Part shown: positions 23,666-33,682 of the stretch, in pieces | Numbering within the stretch: position 1 is the stretch's first letter | How the letters are laid out: the number at the start of each line of letters is the position of its first letter | NCBI GenBank assembly: GCA_914767715.1 | Contig: OU612070.1 | Location: 19,208,025-19,272,024, forward strand | DNA length: 64,000 bases | Source: Membranipora membranacea | Taxonomy: Eukaryota; Bryozoa; Gymnolaemata; Cheilostomatida; Membraniporidae | Reading direction: 5' to 3' | Notes under the pieces: model-generated | The model's input: the letters and a program-made list of their open reading frames with translations, nothing else | The model's database searches: none | What the model was told of the DNA's origin: nothing | Program-made: the position numbers and the translations under genes

Positions 23666-25184
23666 GGCAATTTTTATATACTTGAATGATCACATTTGAT
23701 CTAGGTTGGCCAAGCATTGGTATTTATAGTGCTACACAGATGGATGGTGCACATGGAAATTAATGAAGTTTGTAGAATAGCTCAAGATTAATTTCCTAAG
23801 CTTTCTTTATCGCTACGATGAAAGCTATTATCACAACAGCCAATACTTTCATCAGACTGAAATAACGTTACGTTGTGAAAAGTCATGGAACCTGCAGGGA
23901 GCCATCAAAACAAGCAAATAAACAAAATCGAGATGAGCTTTTATTATCTGGCTATATCTCAGGGATTTATGCGGATCCTTATTCGAAACTTTACAAATAA
24001 AAAGAAATAAGAGACGTTGATAGATCTAATATGGAAGTAAGAAGGTGAATGACCAATTAGCCAAGACGTTATGAGTGAAAAACCATGCAGAGAAGCATGA
24101 TGGTTCTACGAAAATTAGTGGCTCATCATATAAACGCCTTCTTCGCTTCTGATGGTTTTCTAAGCTCAATTTTTTTTACAATTTTAGTTTTTAGTTTTTT
24201 GCCTATTATTTTCAAAATGGAATAACATCACACCACTGCCATGCTATCAATCATGATGATGAAATATTAGATCAGTCATTCTGAAATCTTATTGGTTAAT
24301 ATTAATCATTATTATTTGATGGATTCAGATGTCCATTAATTACATCGTTTAAGTTGGCTATGGCTCAAGTATGCGCAAACAAGCAATGGACATTGGTAAA
24401 TGGGCTGTTTCCTTATCAAACTAATGCAGTCATGTTTAACCTGTGCTGACATTGATTAATTGCTCCAAATATCCTCAACTATTGGAGTAGGATTTCAATT
24501 TCAATGTCAATAACAAAATTATCCTTTAAAATCAGGACGAAGTATGATTACAGATTACGGGTAGCTTTTCTTTTAGACCTAGCATTGTGGACACCCCATT
24601 CTCGCATATGATTTTTTAGGATTATTTCGTGAAATTCACCAACAGAAAAGTTGAATGTAGAGGAAGTTTGTAAAATATTCACAGTAAAATGAGGGCTCCA
24701 GCAGAGTTTTATTGTCATGGAATAATTTAGCAAAATTCAAAATCACCGAAATCTTAATTAACTCCAGACATATTTCCTTTCTGTACAAGAAGACTTATCC
24801 TTAAATGCAATTTCTTATTCTGTGTTCAGATTTTGCTTTTATCTTTTGTTTTCTTATTCTTTTCTTTTTGCGGGATGAGGCTATTAGCCTCCATATGGTC
24901 AATGATGAATGTCTATGCATATCCTAGAGTTATTATATAGTTTTGCTCCTTTTCGGTGGTCTCTGATCTTATCAGTTCTAGTTATATATCAATAACTCTA
25001 TGATGCATAATGACAAAAGAAAGGCAGGCAGGTAATCTGGATTGCCTTCCTGGGTATTTCCAGTATAATACTCCTATCGGTGGTAGTTTTCATCTACCTA
25101 ATCAATCATGGAGCGTATCATATCTGCACTACTGCTGCCACGAAGGAGGGTTTCCATTGGATCGCTGCAGTATTTAAGAGACTG
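22990..25184 (+). pseudogene. Decayed third copy of the secreted-peptide gene
   Basis: A leader-exon-like end with donor CACCAG/GTAAGCTCAT (about 23005-23020) resembles the gene 2 leader donor CATCAG/GTGAGCTCAT. At 24876 ATGAGGCTATTAGCCTCC matches the signal start of gene 2, but the acceptor is GCGG instead of GCAG and the frame stops after about 17 codons. At 25043-25183 an open stretch reads DCLPGYFQY, then LHYCCHEGG, up to a TAA. This matches the mature parts of genes 1 and 2, except that the middle Cys position is Ser and an extra Cys is present downstream. Signal and mature parts are about 60 bp too far apart. It is most likely a pseudogene; a differently spliced divergent gene is possible. 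Confidence 0.6.
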
Positions 25185-25321
25185 CTGAAACTGACTTATT
25201 TTCCTCTAATTACTCGGTTTGCTCTCAATTTTTTTCAATTTCTTTGTTTTAAGATCGAAGGTCTGCTTTTGCATAGCTGTTGACAGGTTTATCACCATGT
25301 TTCCATTTGAACTTCAGGGTC

Positions 25322-25570
25322 GGCCTAGATCGAGCTTAGTTGTCACCTCTTGGCTCGCCCTCAAAATATGCATTAGTTCCATGAATAGAGCTGCGAAAAA
25401 ACATCAAAAAAATGTGCCGCCATGGGGATTTGATTTCTGGCCTCTCGCACAGACATCAAAGATGCTCAACCACGCCAGCTTGCTGGCGATGTGCACAGCT
25501 CATGCAAACCGGCAGGTGTTTTGATGGCTCGAAGAGCCCTGAACATAGCCTCAGGTCGATCCATGGAAAT
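25322..25570 (-). mobile_element. SINE-like element (copy 1)
   Basis: Related to 55140-55395 over about 240 bp. Both share CCTCTTGGCTCGCCCTCAAA at one end and GGTCGATC-ATGGAAATG at the other. On the minus strand it shows a tRNA-like head (GTGGTTGAGC region). This copy is the more decayed; the promoter boxes are clearer in the second copy. Confidence 0.5.
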
Positions 25571-25599
25571 GCAGTGATTGACACTGAGAAATCACCTGG

Positions 25600-26780
25600 T
25601 AAACTCACACTTAAGGAGTTGTTATGAGTAAAACAATTCAGAGTTTCATAATAACCACTATGAATCTGGAAAAAACAGCCAAAATTCACAGGGGATGAAG
25701 TATTAATATCATCATAAAAAATAAATCATCATAAAACAAAATGCTATATTTTAAACTTAGCCGGGTCGCAATAAATCTGCTGTGGCGCGATTGAATTCAC
25801 ATTGAGAGTGATCAGCTTTCAATATAAAACTGACTGTATATTTCAGAGGTTACACATTCGTTTAATCCCCGCGAGTTGGCATTATTGTAATTAGAACAAC
25901 TCATTATTAGAACCAATTTCTTGGGTCCCCTGGAGTTTGAATTAAGTGACTTACACTGTATTTAAATATAGTTAGGGTTTTCCATGTAGGTGTTGTCTTT
26001 TTCTTTGAATATACTTCAACCAGTCAATAGTCTAGAGACTTTTTTACACGGATTACAGACCAGTCTGCTCATAATGCACTAGCTGCCGCCATCATGAAGA
26101 CAGCTCCCTGTGTAAAAGATGTCAGACTCTGGTGCAAACTTTAAGGGACGTCAGTGTGCCTATAAAAATCAGCGCAACAACTTGTACATCTGCATCCTTG
26201 ATGCAAATTTCCTCCTATTGGCCACACGAAAAAGGTCTCGTGCCACAAATCTTTTATAAAATTTCTCCACCCCAATATTATTTGTTTGGGTTTATTACGC
26301 CAACGATGTTAAACTACAATGCGCTAAGATGCAATGTACAAATAAATTTTACCTTTATCATAGGACTTGACTGGTGTCCTTGGTTCACACACAAATTCTT
26401 AGTTTTCTTGCCGGATGTCAGCCATATTAATCATTTTGACCAACTGATTTATGGCAGTTTTAGACAAGGCTTGAAGATTCATTGGTCCAAAGTTGTTCCA
26501 AATTTATTAATCTTTTAGCTAATCTGACTATTTCCTTGCTACTTAGTTCCTAAAAATAACTTGGTTTCTGACTGAATGAGGAAATTCAATCCAACGCATG
26601 GCTGAAGGTGTCAGATGATTTGGTCAACTAATGATGGTTATAGTTGTTAGAGACTGGCAGAGAGCCAATCAAATACTGTCTTTTCATATCAAGAGATATC
26701 ATTGGTCACTGGAAAAACACAGATCCAATGTCATTATTTATTGTTTTCAGTAGAGGGAAATGGTTTTATGACTGGTTTCT
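25600..26780. other. Intergenic, no gene recognised
   Basis: An open frame of 128 codons (26132-26518) has no start context, no homology that I recognise and no paralogue in the window. The right end supplies the promoter region of peptide gene 2, including an inverted CCAAT motif (GAGCCAATCA near 26661). Confidence 0.4.
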
Positions 26781-26782
26781 GC

Positions 26783-26790
26783 TATATAAA
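26783..26790 (+). promoter_or_regulatory. TATA box of secreted-peptide gene 2
   Basis: TATATAAA, followed by an untranslated leader exon that ends CATCAG at 26876 before a GTGAGC donor. The layout is the same as for gene 1. Confidence 0.65.
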
Positions 26791-27120
26791 AACAAGGTGA
26801 GAATGGCTAAAAGTCAATCGAAGCTTCTCTTTAGACCGAAAAATCAACTTTGACTGTGCGTCAACAAAATCATCAGGTGAGCTCATTTGAATTATTGAAG
26901 TTTCAACCATTTTCTCAATTTAGTCAACAAAGGGGCTCCCTGCACACAAAAATGTCTTCAATTTCTTCAGAGAAAAATAGAGCAATCTTCAATTTAACAC
27001 TCTCTCATCCTCAGAATTAATTATTCAAAACAACTGGATTGGGCAAAAAATTGCTGCTCATAAATACCTATGAGAACTGGGCCATCAAGTTTAATAGTAA
27101 ATGAAGATCATATTTTTCTA

Positions 27121-27195
27121 GACAAACAATGCTGCCGGTGAGGCTCGAACATGGGACCTTGTGATCCCAAATCAGACACCTTAAACATTTTGTTG
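27121..27195 (-). mobile_element. tRNA-derived SINE remnant in the leader intron of peptide gene 2
   Basis: On the minus strand GGTCCCATGTTCGAGCC (27142-27158) is a good RNA polymerase III B box, preceded by anticodon-arm-like sequence. No convincing A box or full cloverleaf follows, so this is a SINE fragment rather than a working tRNA. Confidence 0.5.
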
Positions 27196-27586
27196 TTGTG
27201 TGGAGTTATCTACACACCCAACCTGAGTGAGATAACTTCAAATTTTTGGACTGAAGCCCAGTCTACTTGTAATCAAGAAATCTTCTATTGATTTTCCATT
27301 TAAACTGACTTTATCTTTTCTTCAATTTTAAACACTCAATCTTCAATTTTCAGTAAAATACGCGAGGAGCCCCAACAAAGTGCCGAAAATTTGCCTTATT
27401 GCCCTCCACTGTAAAACTTATCCCTTCTTTTCGAATTTTGAGACTACATAAAGATACTCACTACCTAACACTGATATCAACTGATATGTACCTGGGGCAT
27501 ATCAGTTTGCCGTATGTAGGAGGTCCATAGCTAATTTGATGGCTAATTTTAGTTTTTCTTATGTATTCTTTTTATTTTATTGCAGG

Positions 27587-27817
27587 ATGAGGCTATCAGC
27601 ATTTATAATGGCAATGGCAATGTTTCTTTGCCTAATGCCTACAGACGGCGTTCCGATGCGGTTGAAGGTATTGAAGCACAAAGGTTGTCGTACAGGGTAT
27701 TTCCAGTATCTTGCGACTGAACAATATCTACCATATAATTGTTACGAATTGTCAGCACCCCATTACTGTTGCAAAGTTGAGCTTTTCACGAGGGCGCCTG
27801 AGGACTTCACCTATTGA
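27587..27817 (+). CDS. Secreted 76-residue four-cysteine peptide precursor, gene 2
   Basis: Paralogue of 19567-19782. The ATG follows a TTATTGCAG acceptor by one base (intron 26877-27585 behind the leader exon). An in-frame ATG at 27536 lies in the intron and is not the start. The signal peptide covers residues 1-21 (MRLSAFIMAMAMFLCLMPTDG). In the mature region cysteines follow C-x17-C-x8-CC, with GYFQY after the first Cys; the C-terminal tail is longer than in gene 1. Mature parts have diverged much more than the signal and spacing, as is common in fast-evolving secreted peptides. Function unknown. Confidence 0.8.
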   Translation: MRLSAFIMAMAMFLCLMPTDGVPMRLKVLKHKGCRTGYFQYLATEQYLPYNCYELSAPHYCCKVELFTRAPEDFTY

Positions 27818-28019
27818 CCAAATTTTCCAACACATATCTGCACGAAAAGAACTACAGTCCTACATATCTCATGAAATATCAGATAGATATCAGCTTTGTC
27901 TCACCGTCCCTTTTACTTTTTTAATTCGATCGATGTTTGTCAAAGAAAATAATTTTCTAATTACAGCTCGTTGTTCATTTGCAAATTTATATATTATTTA
28001 AAAGATTTGCAGTTTTGTG

Positions 28020-29200
28020 TTGTTATAAATGATAAACAAATAACAAATAAATATAAACAAATGAATATTAACATCTCATTGAAAATTGTGTGATGTGCAT
28101 TGGTATAGTTTGAAAGCAGTCACTGATTGACTAGCCTTCAATTTATTGATACTTGTGGCGTATATATTTTACACATATCAATATGGATGAGGGGAATATA
28201 TTTGACCCTGAACAAGGATATGGCTATTCGTGTATGGTTGCCGAAACACATTTCTTGCCTGTGATTGGTTGGTACACAAGTTCAGTAACCTACAGCCACC
28301 CACTGTAAAGCAAGCAGCTAACATGAGTTTTTGAGATAGTTGCTGGGAACTTGGGATGTTTATCAATGCTTAACTATATAGCTGCGAGATTTTAATCTAG
28401 ATCATGTTACTGACACAAAGTTATTGCTGTGCATTTTACCACTGATCCATAAATTCATATCAATTTGATTTATACTAAAAGTTTTGCTACGGTATAATCC
28501 CATTTAATTTGTGGCTTTGTCTCAGGGTTATTGTTGCTTACTCATGTTTGATCCAGTTTGCCTGCACTTGGAGTTGCCACGTACTACTGATATTTAGGCC
28601 GGAAGCAGCTATAGCATACGTTGTTGTGGTACGGACAATATTTGATGGCAGGATACTCATCACGTTTTATACTTCATTTGTGTGTGTTCTGTAAAATACA
28701 CCGGGTTTACCCAGTTGAAGTGGTCATAATTAGAAATTAGAAGGTATTTTAGTTTCATATTATATATGTGGGACACAACTCCTATTTCTGACACTATTTG
28801 TTTCATCTAACCAATGAAAAGTATGATAATGAAATAACTCATATGCAAAACGCTTCAAGGAATTCCAGGTTGAAACTGCATTGTGGGGATTTTGTTGACA
28901 CGCCAATTTATTTACCACGTAAACTTGCAAAAGTCCGCTCATGTTAGACCAGTTCAAATTGAAATTTCAATCAAATAATGTCGAATTTTTTACGATGCTA
29001 GTATGATATTGTATGGTCTAAAACCACTGGTTTTGGGCAATTACAAACTACATTTTTGATGTTTCAATCGCCAATTTTGTAATTTATTAGCTGGAAATCT
29101 TTTGCATAACACAAGTTCATAGACTGCCTTACTGTACAGCAAGAAATTCTGGCCAACTGAGAATTTTGTTTGCGGGAACATAAAGATGTTCTGTCTGCTT
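28020..29200. other. Intergenic, no gene recognised
   Basis: Sequence downstream of peptide gene 2. Possible polyadenylation signals (AATAAA) occur near 28045. No coding segment or complete mobile element was found. Confidence 0.4.
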
Positions 29201-29219
29201 AGCATCGTTTCCTAACATG

Positions 29220-30190
29220 CTTAGGACATGATATGGGGATATGCGGTATCGCTGTCGCTGACCAACCACCTCAGGCAATGATATAACATATTATGTTAAG
29301 CCCAGGCCTATAGTCTTGACTTCTGCAAACTGCGTCAAAAACTAAACACAATCGATAGCGTGAATATTTGGGAATGTGCCTATGCAGTAGTGCTGCCGCT
29401 GACCTCTTCAACTGAGGACACCCTCACATTTGGAATCCGCAATATCCTTCATCCTAGAGAGAACTGTTTTTTGGTGCATCACATTAATTGGCATACCCTA
29501 TCACTTTTTGAGCGGTCTAACGACTAGGCTGCTTATTGTCTTGTTCTTGTGAGGTTATACTGTAGTGCTGTCGCTGACTACCTTTGAAAATGATTTGATA
29601 AAAGCATACATATATATGGTCGTTTCCTCTTCTGACCATATTAAGCTTTTAATATTTCGTTTATCTAACCGATTTTAAGAAATAATTGCGGATATGCTGC
29701 CGCTGACATGATTGCTTCATCTGGGTACACCCTTATTATTGAATACAGCATGTTATTTTAGTTTAGAAACACCTTTCATTAAAACTCTTAACATTTCACT
29801 TATTAAAAGAGATTCATTAGAAAAATTGCAGATACACTGCCGTTCTGCTGCTGACATGATCACTTCAACCAGGTTCGCACTCAATTCTAGATTCAGAACC
29901 ACTTTTTTATACCTAGAAACCATTTTATTTAAACTGTTAAAACTTGTAAAAGCGATTTTGCGGAAAAATTGGGATATGCTGCCATATACTGCCACGCTGC
30001 CGCTGACAATGACCACTGCAGCCGGGGACACCTTCATTTTTGGATTCAGCACACCTTTTTACCATAAAAACATTGGTAATATTGTGTTCTGTTGACTGTA
30101 TCAAAAACTACAATATTCACTAAGTAAAAGCGACTTCGTGGAAAATTTGGAATATGCTGCCGCGCTGCTGCTGACCACTAAATCTGCGTA
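29220..30190 (+). repeat. Degenerate tandem array, about seven units of roughly 150 bp
   Basis: The core ATGCTGCCGCTGAC or a close variant recurs near 29246, 29388, 29562, 29695, 29840, 29996 and 30160, at spacings of about 130-175 bp. Each core is followed by a CTTCA..GG-ACACC-type segment and preceded by a weakly conserved AT-rich stretch (AAAGCGA...GAAAAATTG). Units are diverged and contain stops, so coding is unlikely. This is an old satellite-like or minisatellite array. Open frames of 127 and 99 codons across it are by-products. Confidence 0.7.
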
Positions 30191-30969
30191 ATCTAACCAA
30201 TCACATCATTATCTACCAAGCCCAGTACTAGTTGTTGATCCGGAACCTCCAATCTCACAACAAAAATTCTCACATTGTTCACTGTAATAAAGGAAAGTGA
30301 CTATTTTGCTTCTTGGAAGTGATTTTGTCTCCTTTTGGGATTGTGGGTAGCAGTCAACACACTTTAAACCTTAGCGCCTAAACCTATCATTATAAAATGA
30401 TAAGGTGGTTTGTTACATGCCTGCAAAAAGAAGAGTTAAAGGTTGTTTTTATGTATCATGGAGCTCACAGTAGACAAAGTAGCATCTATATTTTTGCACT
30501 ATTTTCGCATTGTCCTGGCACTTCTGGCTATACGATTTTCAGAGTGTAGGAGATTTTCTCCAAGTCGATTAAGCTACCATTTCCTCAAATTTTTGATCAA
30601 GTTAAAAATAGATCTTTCATGCTCAGGGGATATAGCACATAAGTACATAATTTCATTCATTTACCTTTATAGTTTTCTAAAGGATGAAGAGGTGCTTTGA
30701 ATAGTGTATAACTACTGCTGAACTAGTAGCCAGGCTATATTTATTGCTTTGGTCTTCAATGAGAAGTTAATTTTGAGACAATAGAAACTTACTTAAATAT
30801 TACTGACGAGATACCACAGACTGAAGCACCTAACATCATTGACTTTTGGCAGTAATATTTCTCACCTACAAATCAGAAAATATCAAAATAGATATAATGG
30901 AAACTTATAGTTATATGGAGTGATAAGATAAATCTCTACCCTCAATTTAGCCAAATATAGTCTAAAAGC

Positions 30970-31265
30970 CTGGTTCACATTGTCCAAGATGACACTGGGA
31001 TGCCATCCCAGATGCTTATCATGGATGGTCCTGGTCTCATGTTCACCTTCACTCATCCCAGAATAGCAATTAGGTTTTTGTCTGGGATAGTGCTGGGATA
31101 ATCATGATATTACTTATTGTCTTAGGATCGTCCAAGATTGTCCCAGATACTCGCATATCATGATCATCCCAATGTTGCATTCAAATAGAACCCAGACAAA
31201 TGGAAAGACTGACCCAGATAGACGCGGATATCATTTTCATGGCTGTTTGGGATAATTTGCACCAG
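30970..31265. repeat. Intronic block rich in CTGGGAT / ATCCCAG inverted motifs
   Basis: Motifs CTGGGAT and ATCCCAG alternate at least seven times, with a longer inverted pair around ATCATGATAT and ATATCATGAT (about 31102-31165). This may be a decayed foldback element in the intron of copy C. No target duplication was identified. Confidence 0.4.
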
Positions 31266-31346
31266 TCATAAAAGGCTAGGCCGGTTAAGAGCTAAAAAAA
31301 CTACAATAATATTGCACACTTTTGATTAAAGTGATTAAAAAATAGC

Positions 31347-31599
31347 AGGGGGGGAGGTGTCTTTCCATTTAAAACAGCCAAATTCGCAATCAGATCGCTC
31401 ACTCACTGAGTGAATGAGACCTGCTAGGGATCTCGCTTTTAGATCGCTCACTCATTGATAGAATTATTTACTCTCTGAGTGAGCGATCTGGGAACGATTT
31501 TGTCTAATTGAAACACCAAGTAAGCGATAATTTTGAGCGATGTGATAGTGATAATTTGCTTTAGTAAAGCATTGCTCATTCTAATTGAAAGACCCCCCA
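31347..31599 (-). mobile_element. MITE with long terminal inverted repeats (copy 2)
   Basis: Opposite orientation to 2273-2515. It ends in a run of G on the left and CTAATTGAAAGACCCCCC on the right. Many CGCTCACT/AGTGAGCG palindromes are inside. It sits about 35 bp from the exon 1 donor of transporter copy C. Confidence 0.75.
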
Positions 31600-32160
31600 G
31601 GCTAACACTTGTGTATAGGTTATTGATACTAACGAGTATTGGACAGAGTGGCCCGATGATTAAGCGTCCAAAGTTGTAGCTTCTCATGACGATGCCAGTT
31701 TGATATTCCATTACTCCTCGTGTCTTAGCTTCATAATTGAAGAAAGTTACAGGCATCATATCCACACAAAGTCCCAACATGTTGGTTATAAGTATTGCCA
31801 ATATTATCATGGTCTCCTTCAGTTTCGAGCCTGTTGTTAATCCTTTCCGCTCAACTATCTGTTCTTCTTCATTATTGTTTGAAATATTTAAAAGATGCTC
31901 TTGTTCTTCAGCTGCCATTCTGTTGTGTCCTGCTCTCCTATAGCATATGCTTTTTGAAGTTGTACAAATTCTACTGTAAAATTATTATGAAAATATAAAC
32001 CAATAACTTCGATACTTTGTTTTTGTTTGTTTGTATAGACTTTAATGCCTGTCAATATGGTAAGGTAAATAAGACAGTGCTCACGATGATACAGTACTAA
32101 AAAAGAATTGTTTGAATGAGCGCACAGTTACTCATTGTGAATAGAAAAAAATGTAGTCTG

Positions 32161-33310
32161 TCAGGTACCGGTACGCAATAAAAATATATCAAATAAAATT
32201 AAAAAAAGCTGCTGGAAAAGGCTTTTCGATCTTAAAGCCGTGCGAGATTTATCTTTAATATGTCGCCCGCTGTGTGTAGATATCCGGCCAGTGTTCGATT
32301 GGCTGTATAGTGGATGACTAAGACTGGCTCGCAAACACCTTACATATTTCTCACACAGAGTTGTTAATCTGGTGGTGATGGTTGGCAACCCGGTTTCTTG
32401 AAGGCGATTTTCGGTGTGCTCGGGGTCTGGGTAGATAAGCCGGAGACAGTGGCGTTTGGTATTTCTCGAGTCTCTCGGCATCACTTTTACCTAGTTGCAG
32501 AAACCAGCATTGTGCAGCGTATTTTATATGCGGCAGTACGCTGGTCTGGTAGAAGAAGGTTATGTGGCGATTACTGACCCGTGCTCTCCGCAGTTGGCAC
32601 ATCGCGTGAAATTTCGGTCGGCACTTTTTGATGATCGTTGAGACGTGAGCAGAAAACTTCAGATGACGATCGAATGTCACACTCAACAGCTCCACATTGT
32701 CACTGTTACTGACTGCTGAGTTGTTAATTCTGATTGGGTTGTTGTTAATTGTTTTCTGCAGCGTGAAGATCATTGACTGGGATTTAGCGGCATTCAGAAG
32801 CATGCTATTCTTCTCGCACCATAATGATGCTTGATCAGCTGCATTCTGGAGTTGGTTTTCATGGAGCTTCAGTATACTGGCTGTTCTCGGCGTTATGTCA
32901 ATAATATCAGCATTAGCTTTTATTACCGCGTGATAGAGGGTTGAATCATTTGCGTATTTTATGTGTGGCACGTCAGGAGTTAGGTCATTGATATAGATGT
33001 TCCATAATACTGGACCTAATATCGTTCCTTGTGGCACGCCTATGTGAGCGGACTGATACGCTGATGTATGGTTCCCATACCTAACACACTGATCGAGATC
33101 TATTTGAAAGAAAGCTTTCGGCTAGTTTGATAGTTACAAGATTGATGTTCATGTCAATGAGTTTGGTTCTGCTGCATACGATCGAATGCCTTGGAAAAAT
33201 CCAACAATAGTGATCTTACACCAAGACATCCTTTGTCTTCCAACTTGTCTATGATATCAGATGTAAATTTCACCTATGCATCCTGTACTACCGATGTTAG
33301 GGGTGTATGC
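32161..33310 (-). mobile_element. 3' part of a non-LTR retrotransposon (reverse transcriptase C-terminal half)
   Basis: Reading leftwards it begins at a VRSLLLDFSKAFDR motif (about 33175-33230), then QGTILGPVLWNIYINDL (33037 down), the catalytic box as YANDST instead of YADDST, a thumb region, and a tail with RLIYPDPEHTENRLQETGLP. Frames change at least twice (near 33160 and 32470). The Asp-to-Asn change at the YADD box would abolish polymerase activity. The APE-type LINE class (CR1/L2-like) is inferred from the matching 5' part at 44540-46510. Confidence 0.8.
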
Positions 33311-33682
33311 GTATTGATGAGTCATAGTTGGCAATTGAGGCTAAAATTAGACTATGTATGCCGAAATGTGCCTTAGACCGGGCACTTGGTGCAATTCGGA
33401 ATCTTGCTCAGGTTAAATGTGTAACCTCTTCTTGGATCAATATTATCTATGTCTATTTATGTTTCAGGGAGCACTATTGTTCTGATCTCAATGTCCTTTG
33501 TTCCAACGACTTTGGTATGGTGGGTTTTAACAACATAGGACCTATATAGATAATCAATAATATAACAATTCAGTGCATTGATTTTAGTGTCAATAATCAA
33601 AGGTTTTGGATAACAGTGTACAGCTAACATACAATACAACAGAGGCTGAGTCTGTCAAGGAGTTGATTCTAAACAACTTGCG

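Larger units (their letters stand above)
30780..31918 (-). pseudogene. 5' fragment of an SLC18B1-like transporter gene (copy C)
   Basis: Exon 1 (31634-31918) is open for 95 codons and ends at a GTTAGT donor. It matches exon 1 of the copies at 53387-53659 and 62294-62566 (LKETMIILAI, TFFNYEAK, YQTGIVM). It has four extra Asn/Glu codons near the N-terminus. Exon 2 (about 30790-30865) has lost one base in the AAAAA of TAKKSMM, shifting into an early stop. No exons 3-11 were found further left. A MITE lies directly after the exon 1 donor region. It is a truncated duplicate, probably dead. Confidence 0.8.

Noticed and set aside
26132-26518. 128-codon open frame between peptide genes
   Set aside because: No splice or promoter support, no recognisable domain, no paralogue and composition like the surrounding AT-rich DNA.
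27536-27586. Upstream in-frame ATG for peptide gene 2
   Set aside because: It lies before the TTATTGCAG acceptor, and using it would bury the signal peptide. Gene 1 starts at the position matching 27587.
29712-30095. 127-codon and opposite 99-codon frames
   Set aside because: They run across the degenerate tandem array and differ between units. No coding constraint is visible.
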